From the NCBI GenBank assembly GCA_026545765.1, contig CM048840.1, positions 48,472,580-48,536,579 on the forward strand: DNA of 64,000 bases. The letters run 5' to 3'. Source of the stretch: Plantago major (taxonomy: Eukaryota; Streptophyta; Magnoliopsida; Lamiales; Plantaginaceae). This document shows positions 46,907 through 58,188 of the stretch, in pieces (within the stretch, counting starts at the first letter, position 1; each line of letters begins with the position of its first letter). Both the position numbers and the translations under genes were made by a program. The notes under the pieces are model-generated. The model was not told where the DNA came from. It saw nothing but the letters and a program-made list of their open reading frames with translations, and ran no database searches.

Positions 46907-48651
46907 TGTTGTGAAAAGGTCATGTAACACTTGACAAGGTTGACAAAGTCAACCAACAGAGCCATAAATAGAATCCGCTCTCTCAAATCACTTAGACTTT
47001 TTCCACACTTGAAGAAGGTAAGAAAATAAACTCTCTTCTGTAGGTCCAGATAATGGCAAAGTAAAAGACTAGGGGGGGGGGGTGAATAGTCTTTTAAAAC
47101 TTTTGTCGATAAGCACAGTTTCTCAGATATCTGTGAAGATATCTGATACTTAATTTCAGAGAGCGGAAGACTTCTGAGATAAGTGCACATGTTCAGCAAG
47201 ATAAGTGTAATTAATTTGCAATATAAGTAAAACAAGTAATACACTGCAGAAAGTAAATAACACAAGTCTTTTTATAGTGGTATCTGAAGGTGGCGTAATC
47301 CTTCAACTAATCCACTTCGGTCTTTCTTAGACCTAGAATCCACTAAGATAAATGAGGTAACCTTACAGATATCTGTTCTTGATTCCTAAATGCACTAGGT
47401 TCCCAACCAAGTGTTCCCCCCTGAGTTATTCCCCGGCTTTCACAGCCAAGTACTTCCTGTACTCAGAAACCTTTTGAGTTGTTCCTTAGTTTCCCAAACT
47501 AAGTACTTCCTTTGCTCAATAACCTTGGAGTTATTCCTTAGTTTCCCAAACTAAGTACTTCCTGTACTCCACGTCGTTTAAGGTGTTGGTTAAGGTAAAT
47601 TGTCAGGTGAGCTTCTTTAATAACTTGTTCAGTTATTCAGATAGCTCTGTGAATCAAGTATACTTAATACACTTTGCAATGTATGGTATCTTGTTCTCTA
47701 CTGACCCAAGTCTATGGTAAGTGTTCAAGAGAATGAAACTTAGATAAGAAATCTTAGTTCAACTCTTTTACAAATAACAATGCTCGTTAAGGATCAGGAC
47801 ATTTAGAACTTTTGTGCTACTTAGAATCAAGAGCTTTGGTCGCAACAGAAAGCTTGAACGTAAGTAGTTTGCTTGAGAGAGCTTGTGTGAGTATTCAATG
47901 TTCTTGGAGTTCAGTGTGTTCTAAGGTGTGTTCTCAAGCAGTCTAAGTGTTGATATTTATAGATGAATTTTGAGTGCCATTTGAATAGTATCCGTTAGGC
48001 TTAAATCAAATTCAAACTATTGATATCTGAATATAGTACTGTAGCAGGCTTGTCTTCTTCTTCAGAAGCTACCGCTTTTGTTCAGACATTTCTGTCTGCG
48101 CATTTAATGCACTGTACTATATTTTGTCCTGTAGTGCCAACGGAACTATGCAAGCTTTCTGAGGCTTTGCACGTACTTTTCCAGAGATCATCATAGCTCC
48201 AGATACCACTTGTTTAAACAACTTGTTATAATATGTTTCTTTTTCAGAAGCATTTTTTATGTCCAAGGTATCTGAGTGTAGATATCTGTGGGCGCTTTCC
48301 TCGTCTCAGAAACCTTTTATTCTCAGATATCTTTTTGCAACATGTATGTTTCGAAACACTTGTTTCTTCAAGAAATCTGGACATATGTTTCTAGAAAACC
48401 CTTGTCTTCAGCAATCTTGTGCAGTCTTCAAATCCGTTGATCTTTTCCTGCTGGATGCCTTCTTCTTGGTCTTCTTTTAGAAAATAAAAATTACATTTCG
48501 AGACCTAACATCCTATACAAGATTTGCTAGACTATCATACTTAGTGAGTTTCCTCTTTTACAGTGTTCAAGTGAACTAAGAGTACTAATCACCTTTCTGA
48601 GCTAAGATAACATTAGATTGCTGATCAAAATCTAAACAGATATTCCTAACA
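46907..48651 (-). repeat. 3' LTR of the copia-type element
   Basis: Minus-strand start TGTTAGGAATA at 48651 directly after the PPT; the proposed end is ...TTTTCACAACA at 46907, giving TGTT/AACA inverted ends and 1745 bp. The left boundary is less certain than the right one because no second LTR is available. It contains palindromic GATATCTG-type words, a G run (about 47072-47082) and a 52/53-bp tandem repeat. Confidence 0.55.
47423..47580. repeat. 52/53-bp tandem repeat inside LTR
   Basis: Three units start GAGTT(A/G)TTCC at 47423, 47476 and 47528 and contain AAGTACTTCCT. The second and third share CCTTAGTTTCCCAAACTAAG. Confidence 0.8.
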
Positions 48652-48666
48652 AATTTCCCCCATTTT
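48652..48666 (-). other. polypurine tract of the copia-type element
   Basis: On the minus strand AAAATGGGGGAAATT runs up to the LTR start TGTTAGG. Confidence 0.65.
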
Positions 48667-49263
48667 GATCAGTCAACGATGACTATCTGACCTATTACAA
48701 ATCTGGATGAGGAAACAATCCACCACTTAATCATTTCTTATGATCTTTTAATTCATATAATTAAGTGCAGAAAGTAAACATCAACCAAATCACAAGGTGT
48801 GATATTTGATGATAAGTTATCTTTTATAGAAAATGATATCTGAGAGTAAGTTAATCAGATATGATACAGAGAAAGCTTACAGATAACTTTTTCAAGATTT
48901 AACAGAAAAGATCAATCAGCAAAATCACAGAAACTACTTAGTCAAATAGAACAACAGGAGTTACCAAGCTCCAAGTGAACATTCTAAATGACAAGTCTTC
49001 AAGTCTTCAAAAATCTTCAAGTCTTCAAAACAGTTCCATGGATCAGTCTGCAAATTTCCTATCACCAAACCTTTTGATATCATCAGAGTAGTCATAGAGA
49101 AGAGTTCTGACAATCATCTCTGTGTTTCTGGCAAATCCACAGACTTCCTTGTAGGTTTTGGTGGGGTTTCTCTTGACCAAATGCTTGACCTACATATACT
49201 TTCCCCATTTCCAGGCATGCTCGATTCTGATATCTGATAGCTTGAAGTATTCATAAATAATCT

Positions 49264-51842
49264 TCAGATATCTGATGTTACCTTGTATTGATCTTCAGTT
49301 AAGTAGAAGGACTCATAGGGTTCCACCGCAAGTCTTGCTCTTGTGCTTGTTCCAGTGATGTTGGGAATTCTGTGCACATCATCTGGCTTTCCATAAGGAC
49401 ATTCATCAGAGAGGTCCTTCTTCATGGCTTCTGTTCTCTTGATTACTTCAAAATCCAACCATGCTTTGATGTGGTTGGTGTTAATCAAGATTGGCTTGTC
49501 TTTTCTCCATGCCATGAGTTGTTTATGGATTGGTTCTGGAAACCTTGAATTTACCACTAAGTGCTTGAGTTCCAGAATCTAGTAGCCATTCTTATGATTA
49601 ATGCACCTGTAGACATAGGAGTCATTGTTGGTCTTCACATACTCAATCTTGGCTTCTTCAGGCCTGAGTGGTAGTTGAAGTTTTCTTTGTTCAGCTCTCA
49701 GCCTATTCCTTCTTTGTCTAGAATTCTCCTTTGGAGGATTGCTTGAAGAACCACCCTGGATTGACTTGGTATTTCAGAGGGTCTTTTAGCTGCTAAAGGC
49801 TTTGCAGCTATGGGCTCAGTTAGGCTATCAATTTTCCTTTTTCTGTGAAGAGGAGCTTCATCTTCATCAGTCTCTTCATCATCATCAAGATTAATTCTTG
49901 TGAGACTTTTGCAGCCTTCTTCATTGCCTAGGGATTTGATTTGGCCTTTTTCTTCTTCTTCTTCAGAAGATTCATCAATCCCTCTTACTTGTCTTCTCCT
50001 TGGAGCCTTGGTACTCCTTGGAGGTCTTTTTGCCATGGCCCTTGTTACAATTGAAGTTTCTTCAGTTGGCTGCTGGGAAGTAGCTATTATTTGCAAAGCA
50101 GCTTGATTTGATGAGGGATCATCTATTCTGAGTGGTGGCTGGGAAGTTTTCTTGTTTCCTCTTCCTTTCTGAGCGGCACCAACTCTAGATTTCTTCTTTC
50201 CTCCCCCCTGACCTTGAGATCCAAATTCTTCCCCCTTAGTCATTATTGACTGACTAATTACCACAAAAGAATCTGAGAGGGACTCAAAATTCTTTTGCAA
50301 GTAGTTGTAGGCAGTGACCAACTTCTGAAGTTCAGCCTTGAGCTCCTGATTCTGTTTGATAAGTCCATTTTCCTTATCAGTGAGCTCTGCCAATGGGCAT
50401 AGTATATCATCTGCTTTTCCAGCAGTGTAACTTGCCTCATGAAAAGCTTTTTCAGCTAGTGATACATCATCGTCCCTTACCATTCCCAGATCCTTCTGAG
50501 CAATGATCATACTGGTTGTTCTCTGAGTGATGAGCTCAGTGAATTTCTGCATATCTGAGGGGACGGAGACAATTACATCTTTGTTTTGTGAAGACATCTC
50601 CCTTTTAAGATGTGCCAAAACTTGATATCTATTCATATATTCATGGGAGTGGACATTTTGCAGTTTGTTGAAAACTTCTGGAGAAATTAGCTTCCTTTTA
50701 AGATGAGAAACCGTCAAGTGTTCATTGCGGTGTTTTGCCTAAGTCTTGTCTTCTTCATCATCTGAGTCATCAGCCCAGTGATCTTCATCCTCTTGGACAT
50801 TTTCAAGATTTTCCAGTCCAGCAACCATCTCAGAGATGGGCTTCTTTCCTTTCTGAGAGGAGGATGGTTTTTCTTTTGATGGTGATGCAGCCTTAGCATC
50901 ATGCTTTTCTTTAGATACTTTTTCAGTATCTAGCTCCTTAGCAATAGTATTTACAGCATCCTGGAGCTCTTTAACCTCAGAGTAAGCTACTGTCTCTTGT
51001 AAGTATTGATCTTGTAGTTGATTGAGCTTATCTCTGGATTTAACTAGCTCTTCTTCAAGTTGAAGATGGAGTTGTTGCTCTTCTTCCAACAGATGTTTGA
51101 GTTGAGCAGTTCTGGTTTGAGTATTTAATATCTTTTGAGTTGTTTCCTCAGAGTGCTCAACTACTTGTTCAATAGTGTCTTTTTGTTGTTGGGATTGCTG
51201 TGAAGGATGAGTGGATTTCTGAGGAGATGGAGGAGGGGATTGTTATGATGTCCTCTCAGTGTGCTTTTCAGCAGCTGCGGCATTGTTTCCTTGTGCAATT
51301 CCTCCTGTCCCTGGTGCAGGGGCATCATCATCCGTCATATCATCATCATTCTTTTTGTGATGGTCAGAGGGAGGTTCATCAAAGTTATTCTCATCTATTT
51401 CTTCCTCCTCATCGTCTTCAGATACAAGATTAATCACTTAAGGAATAGTGATCTTCTGCCCATTAACCTCTTCTTGTTCAGAAGGAATAAATTGTAGTGT
51501 CTGGGGTAGGACTGGCTTGAATGCCATCTGCAATCTTGTCTGACCATCTGCCTGTTTGAAGGCTTGCACCAATTTGTGTGCCACTTTCTTGGAAAAATCC
51601 TTATGCATTAAGGTCGCAACCTGATATATTTCAGTAGGGAACATTGCATGGATGTAGTTTTCCAGGTCAAGAGCTCGTGCTCGTCTTGTTGGTTGATCTG
51701 TGATTCTCAGTATTTCAGAGAGATCAGAGCACCTTAACCTCTGCCATTTCTTGAAGCATTGAATATGCTTTGGCAAGGTATGAGTCTTGAAGAAGGGAAG
51801 AAGGTTCTCATTGTTGATACGAAAATATGTCCAATCCGTCAT
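49264..51842 (-). pseudogene. envelope-position coiled-coil ORF of the copia-type element
   Basis: On the minus strand a damaged frame begins near MTDWTYFRINNENLLPFF (51842) and includes PTRRARALDLENYIHAMFP, an acidic region (EDDEEEEIDENN), a long coiled coil (LHLQLEEELVKSRDKLNQLQ, about 51060-51000) and a second one near 50350. A basic, Ser/Lys-rich tail follows (RSTKAPRRRQVRG) with more Glu runs. Stops fall at about 51438, 50748 and 49698. It lies directly before the PPT and LTR, the place of the envelope-like ORF in Sireviruses. No signal peptide or clear membrane anchor is visible in the surviving part, so an envelope role is not shown by the sequence. Confidence 0.6.
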
Positions 51843-52062
51843 AGGATCCCTTGGAACGAATCCTAAGGCGTCCTAAGTCATCTAATGGATCCGAGACACA
51901 TTGGTCCGAGCCAACTATCCGATCCGGGCAGACCCACCATGGTCTGACCCACCCTAGAAGAGAGGAACAAAGGATCTAAAGCTTACTAGGTCCGACCCAA
52001 GGATCTCAGGTCCGACCCACCTGGGTCGGAGCCTCTGATACGGACGATCACTTGGTTCCAAC

Positions 52063-54053
52063 ATGACAATCTCACAGGCAGCCAAGTAGACAGGCACCAG
52101 AGAGTAGGGGGTCCGAACCATGAGGTCCGAATCGGAAGAGTTGGGCGAACCAACGCTACTGCAATTGGCACGCCTGCTCTAAGGCAAAGAGGTAGACCTC
52201 CCACTAGGAGAGGCAGAGTGGCAGGAACTCCTCCAAGAGATACGATGGATTGTCCAAGCGATGGCCATACCGCCAGTCTCTCTTCAGATGAGGAAAGAGC
52301 CGCTGATCCGCCAATAAGGACCCGGGTGCTTGGGGTCGAAGGACAAGTTCCTCCGTCAGGAACACATGGTCCTCCTCCAGGAAGAAACTTTACCCTTCCA
52401 AATGGGCAGATCATCCGTCCTAGCGAGTTCGGGATGAATGAGAATCAGTTTGGCCTCTTACTCACCACTATTCAAGGATGCTTTGGATCAAACAACCTCC
52501 AGCCTCCTCAACCCACTCCTCCTTTGGAAATTCCGAGAAAAGCTGAACCCGCACAATCCAGAAATGAGCATTGTCCTATCCAACAAAGGCTGGGGGAACA
52601 AGCTCATCCGGAAGATCTAAGGAATCTTCTCAACAGAAGGGCCGCTGCTTCTCACGAACAGCGAGGGAGAAGTCCAGTGATGCCACGAGTGGATGAAGTT
52701 GGAACCAGTCGGCGTGGAGCACAACAACATGCGCCAAGAGATCATGTGGCAGAAAGTATCTCGATAGTCCCTATTGATGACCCTCCTCCAGATGTGGCCA
52801 TCAACCCCAGGACTGGTGACAAGCTGACAGCTGAGCAGATTTATCTTCAACAAAAGGCCTTAGAAACGCAAATCGCCACTCTGAGCAAGATGGTGAAGGA
52901 ACATGAGAAGGTAACTCTTAGAGCTCCCAATCCTCTATGTGACGAGATCAGGAAGGAAAGAAAATGCCCTGACTCCACTATTCCAAACCTTGAACACTAT
53001 TACGGAGATACTTGTCCTGTGGGGCACCTTACTAGATACGAAAGTAAGATGGAGACCAACGGCCTGAATGACAACATGAAAGCTCTCAACTTTTCCACTA
53101 CACTCTTTGGGGAAGCAATGGATTGGTGGACCTCACTGCCTAACGGTTCCATCAAGTCCTATGCAGATATCGCCTCCCTCTTCTTGAAAAGATTTGAGAA
53201 AGCAAAGAAGAGAAAGAGGTCAGTTGAGCACCTGGCAGGAATAATCCAGAAAGAGCATGAGGATCTTAGAACCTTTCTTGACCGTTTCAATGCCGAAGTA
53301 CGCCAAGTAGAACCTCATAGCATCAAAGAACGGGTCCGACACCTATATGCCAACACTTATAATGATGATCTCAGAAAAAAGCTTTCCAATGAAGAAATCA
53401 CAACTGAAAAGTACTTGGAAGATGTCTGTGAAGGAGTCTTGTATGGAGAAGAGTATCGGCGAAATGTTCCGATAAGAGCTGGAGTCAAAAAGGGAAAAGA
53501 GCAAGTAAGGCAAGAACCTCCTCCCCGCTAGGGAAAGTTTGAACAAAAAAGGGAACTTAGAGATAAGAGAGAGTTTCGCAGAGAAAGAACTCCACCAAGG
53601 AGATACCCCGAGTATACTCGCCTCAACAGACCGAGATCCGACATCTTGGCTTCAATCGTTGAGAAAAACTTGGACATACAATGGACAAAACCTACAAGGA
53701 GTAACAAAAAGAACAAAGCTTCAAAGGACTACTGTAGGTTCCATAAACAAAAAGGTTATTCAACGGAGGACTGTGTCCAGTTGAAAACGGAAATAGAAGG
53801 GATGATAAGAAGCGGAAAACTGAAGGAACCAATGTATGAAGAAGAACCTTCCAGACACCAGAAGAATGAACAAAGAAGGGAAGAGCGTGGTTCGGAACCT
53901 CCGGCAGGCTCCTTACCACCTCCTCCGGTAGAGAACCCACATCAGCATGCCCAAAGATACCGAGGGTACCACGATAATATGGAGATGGAAAACCTCCCCT
54001 ATAGCGGAGTTATCAACGCCATTGCGGGGGGACCAACTGGTGGAGACAGTTGA
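52063..54053 (+). pseudogene. gag of element 2 (broken)
   Basis: The frame is open from at least 52050 through 53528 (TAG), resumes in the same frame to a TGA at 54051 and runs on into the protease. The capsid part has YYGDTCPVGHLTRYESKM, FGEAMDWWTSLPNGSIKSYA and HLAGIIQKEHEDLRTFLDRF. A zinc-knuckle-like motif reads YCRFHKQKGYSTEDC near 53728; the His of element 1 (GHST) is Tyr here. The start codon of Gag cannot be fixed, because the leader is degraded; the frame upstream of 52218 encodes an Arg-rich stretch. Confidence 0.87.
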
Positions 54054-54698
54054 AATGCAAGGGAAAGGACCGCGCAACACTTGAGAAACAATGATAGAGC
54101 CTATGCTCCTTCAGCCCTGAAGGGCACAAACACCATCACCTTTGATGATAGCGAAATCCCCCCACCAACGTCTGGTGGAGGAGATCTCAAGGACCCTGAC
54201 GTTCCTTTGGTTGTTTCTCTGGTTATCGACACTTACAAGGTCAACAAGGTACTTGTCGACACAGGAAGTTCTTCCAATGTCATCTCCAAAAGGACTGTGG
54301 AGCAAATGCACTTGGGACAGATTCAATATGGGCGTGTGTATACTTCTTTGGTGGGTTTTGGAGGATCTCTAGTACGTCCCATTGGGAGTGTACCGCTACA
54401 AGTCTCTATGGGCACCTTTTCGACAAGAGTGACTGAGACAATCCTCTTTGTGGTAGTCGATAGCACCTTCGACTATAACGTGATCCTGGGCCGCCCAGGA
54501 CTTAACCAATTCAGGGCAATCGCTTCTCCCCTGCACAACAGGGTAAAGTTCCCAACCCCAAACGGTGTGGGTGAAGAAGTGGGCAATGTTAGAGAAGCCT
54601 GGGAATGCTACATCATGTCAACCAGAGGAGCCACGATGCCGTTCTTTCGGTCACTAAGAGACCCAGGAGCCCTCCTCCTGTGGCTCTTACCCCACTAA
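54054..54698 (+). pseudogene. aspartic protease region of element 2
   Basis: It carries VLVDTGSSSNVIS at about 54250 and YNVILGRPGLNQF at about 54475, the two diagnostic blocks of a gypsy retropepsin. It is in the same frame as gag, separated by one TGA, while RT is in another frame. The preceding NAIAGGPTGGDS matches the same place in element 1. Confidence 0.85.
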
Positions 54699-56230
54699 AG
54701 GAAGAAATTGGTGTTGGGTCGCTCAAGGAAAAGTTCCCCAAGACTGCCAGGATAGAACCTCATGAAGCCCTGAAAGAGGTTCAGCTGATCGAGGGGAACT
54801 CGGAAAAGACAAATCGGATCAGAATGGAGATGAGCATGGAAGTAGAGATGAAGTTCATCACATGCCTTCGAGACAATCACGATATCTTTGCCTGGAGCAC
54901 CGATGATCTTAAGGGGATAGACCCAAGGATCGCAGTTCACCGTCTGAACATGGATCCAACGGTAAAATACATCCGATAGAAGAGGAAAGACTTTGGGCCC
55001 GTCGAGGATGCTATCATAGCAGGGGAGGTGGACAAGTTGATAAAATCAGGGCATATCGAAGAAGTCAGATATTCCGATTGGGTCTGTAACGTGGTCCTCG
55101 TCGAAAAGGCTCCGGGAAAGTGGAGAATGTGCAATGACTTCACTAGACTAAACAAGTTTTGTCCAAAATATCCTTATCCATTACCCCGCATAGACCAGCT
55201 AGTTGATTCCACCACAGGATGTGCACTCCTGAGCTTCATGGACGCATATCAGGGCTTCTATCAAATCTGGATGGCCCAGGAAGACGTCAAGAAGACGACC
55301 TTCTTTGCGGCAGGAGGGGTCTAATGCTTCAAGGTCATGCCATTTGGCCTCAAGAACGCAGGTGTTACATACCACTGACTGGTAAATAAGATGTTCAAAG
55401 AAGAGTTGGGCAAAACCATGGAAGTCTATGTGGATGACATGCTTGTAAAAAGCAAGACTGAAGAGGAGCACATCGAGCATCTCAACAATTGCTTTTCTAT
55501 CCTTAGGAAATACGGAATGAAGTTGAACCCTGAAAAGTGCACGTTCGGAGTAAAGGGAGGAAAGTTCCTTGGCTACATGGTCACAGAGAGAGGTATCAGC
55601 GCTAATCCGGAGAAAATAAAGGCAATCCTAGACTTACCATAGCCAAAAACTATCAATGAAGTTCAGAAGCTTTTGGGAAAGGTTATGGCATTAAGCCGTT
55701 TCATCTCCAAGTCCGCCAAGAAAAAATTACCCTTCTTCAAGATTCTAAGGAAAGGAGACAAGTTTGAGTGGTCAAAGGAGTGTGAAGAGGCCCTGGATAA
55801 CTTGAAAAAGTACCTCCTCTCACCACCTCTCCTATCTAAACCAATAGAAGGTGAACCTCTTTACCTTTGTCTAGCTATTACTGATGAAGCGATGAGTTCT
55901 GTACTGGTGCGAATACAAGGCAACGACCATTTACCGATCTACTATTTGAGCAAGGCCCTTGTGGGCTCTGAGGCCAGATATGTCAAGATCGAGAAGCTCG
56001 CCTTCGCAGTGGTTTACACTGCACGACGACTAAAGCCTTACTTCAAATCTCACCGGATCGTGTTCCTCACCAATGAACCACTCAAACATGTCCTAGGGAA
56101 GCCAGACCAGTCGGGGTGCTTGTCCAAATGGGCAATAGAATTAAGTGAATATGATATCGGGTATCAAGCTCCATCGGCCAAGAAGGCACAAGTTCTTGCC
56201 GTTTTCCTAGTTGATTACCCAGAAGAAACA
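54605..56230 (+). pseudogene. reverse transcriptase and first RNase H of element 2
   Basis: RT blocks: GHIEEVRYSDWVCNVV, KAPGKWRMCNDFTRLNKFCP, YQGFYQIWMA, FKVMPFGLKNAGVTYH and the catalytic YVDDMLVKS near 55430, followed by PFFKILRKGDKFEW and LPIYYLSKALVGS of RNase H. Stops stand at about 54976, 55322, 55376 and 55640, all in one frame without a frameshift. Comparison with element 1 shows that three of the four replace Gln or Arg codons. Confidence 0.92.
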
Positions 56231-56504
56231 GAAGGAGGAACCCAAAGACCACAAAAAAGTGTGAGCCATGTCATGATCACACAAGTAAAAGAGGATGAAA
56301 AAGCAAAGGAAGAAAGGCCTAAAGAGACACATGAGAATGATTTCCAGCTTTGGACTAAGTATCAGCAACCCATGGATGATTCGCTCAGGGTGAGGCACAT
56401 GTTCCTCCTAGATGAAGTGCCCAATACCTCAACACTTGCATCTTCCGACAAGAAGCAAGAGGACAAAAATATGCCTCCTGTTGCTGAGGAAAGCGAATTG
56501 AGAA

Positions 56505-56863
56505 ACAAAGACTGTTGGACATTGCAAGTGGATGGATCATCTACTGGACGGTTGGGAGGAATAGGAATCTTTCTTGAAAGTCCTGAAGGAGCCAAACTGG
56601 AATATGCCATCACTCTCAACTTTAAAGTGACAAACAATGAGGCTGAGTACGAGGCACTCCTCACTGGCCTAAGGATGGAGAGAGCTCTTCAGGTGAAGAG
56701 GATAAAGGCTTACACAGATTCACAGCTTGTGCAATCTCAGTTCTCCGGATCTTTTACCGCCAAAGGACCTAATATGATCAAGTACCTGGAGCTCCTCAAG
56801 AAAGAGACTGAGCACTTTGAAGAATTCACTCTTGTGCCCTCTCCAAGTACGCCTCGACCCTAG
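56505..56863 (+). pseudogene. second (archaeal-type) RNase H of element 2
   Basis: The motifs LQVDGSSTGRLGGIGIF, TNNEAEYEALLTGLRME and AYTDSQLVQSQFSGSF are intact and equal in order to element 1. The frame shifts just after the domain, before ALDTRSVILM, so the last motif (ADGLSKWA in element 1) is lost around 56850. Confidence 0.85.
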
Positions 56864-56868
56864 GAGCT

Positions 56869-58188
56869 TTGGACACAAGAAGCGTCATCTTGATGACCCG
56901 CACAGACTCCTCTTTGACTAGCTCCAACGGGCTAGTCTTCCTCCTAAACACGGAAAAGAGCTGGATGTCTGATATATTCCACTATCTCAAGGACGGTTCT
57001 CTACCTTCAGATCCTAGAGAAGCAAGGAGGATTCTATGCCGAACCAACAGATACTTCATCATGGGAGATGATCTTTACAAAAAATCCTTCACAGGCACCC
57101 ACATGAGATGCCTAGATCCCCAGGAAGCGAAGACTGTGATGGAGGAGATCCATTCTGGAAGTTGTGGAAGTCACTCCGGGGGAAGAACCTTGGCATAGAA
57201 GATCATAAGACAAGGATACTATTGGCCCACCAATGACGCCGACGCTGCCAATTTCGCCCGCGCCTGCGAAGACTGCCAATACTACGCCAACATACCACAT
57301 TGTCCAACCAACCCTATGATTCCGTCAATCATAGGATGTCCATTTGATCAATGGGGCATAGACATAGTTGGTCCATTCCCACGCGGAACCCATCAGAAGA
57401 AGTTCTTGATCGTGGCAGTGGAATATTTCACTAAGTGGGTTGAGGCAGAGGTAGTTTCGACCATCACTGAAAGCAGGGTACGAACATTCGTCTGGAAGAA
57501 CATCATCTGCCATTTTGGACTTCCAAAAGTCCTAGTGTCAGATAATGGAGCTCAATTCTCTGGGGCAAGACTGAAGGAGTGGCTTCAATCTTTCAACATA
57601 GAACAGCGCTTCACTTCCGTTGGCCACCCCCAGGCTAATGGTCAAGTAGAAGCCACCAACAAGGCCATCGTCAAGATCCTGGAGAAAAGGTTGAGGACCT
57701 CCCAAGATAGTTGGGCAGATGATATCGATGCAGTTCTTTGGGCACACAGGACGACAACTCGTACCTCTACACAGGAGACACCTTTTTCCCTTGTCTATGG
57801 ATCTGAGGCAGTCATCCCTTCGGAAGTAGCAGTGGAAACCCAAAGGATCCAGCAATACAACCCAGCTGACAATGAAGTCGCAAGGATCTACGACCTCGAG
57901 CTCCTCGAAGACAAACGAAGCAAAGCACTGGCTAACATCCTCCGATATCAAGCTATGACCGCGCGAGCCTACAACAAGCGGGTCTTCCCAAAGGATATAC
58001 AAGTCGGAGATTTGGTCCTCAGGATAGCTGATATTTTGAGCAACGTTGGGAAACTTAAGCCCAAATGGGAAGGACCGTACAAAGTTACTGGAGCCAGAAT
58101 CAATGGAAGCTTTGAGCTAGAAGACGACCAAGGCCGAGCCCTGAAGAGAACCTGGAATGCTAAGAATTTGCAGAAGTTCTATGCTTAG
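56869..58188 (+). pseudogene. integrase of element 2
   Basis: HHCC zinc domain (EIHSGSCGSHSGG, then ACEDCQYYA), core with FDQWGIDIVGPFP, VSDNGAQFSG and HPQANGQVEATNKAI (the D, D and E of the catalytic triad are present), and C-terminal PKWEGPYKVTGARINGS with TWNAKNLQKFYA. Only one stop, TAG at 57196-57198 where element 1 has Gln, breaks it. The core alone is otherwise well preserved. Confidence 0.9.

Larger units (their letters stand above)
46907..51842 (-). mobile_element. 3' part of a Ty1/copia element, probably Sirevirus
   Basis: On the minus strand the order is a large coiled-coil ORF (51842 to 49264), a PPT (AAAATGGGGGAAATT) and an LTR starting TGTTAGGAATATCTG. An extra ORF between pol and the 3' LTR and a G-rich PPT of this form fit Sireviruses (SIRE1/Maximus), where the extra ORF is called envelope-like. 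Gag, integrase and RT are not in the window: the element is cut at about 51843-51873, where a Tat-type element begins. Assignment to copia rests on the PPT/LTR form and the ORF position, not on an RT. Confidence 0.55.
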
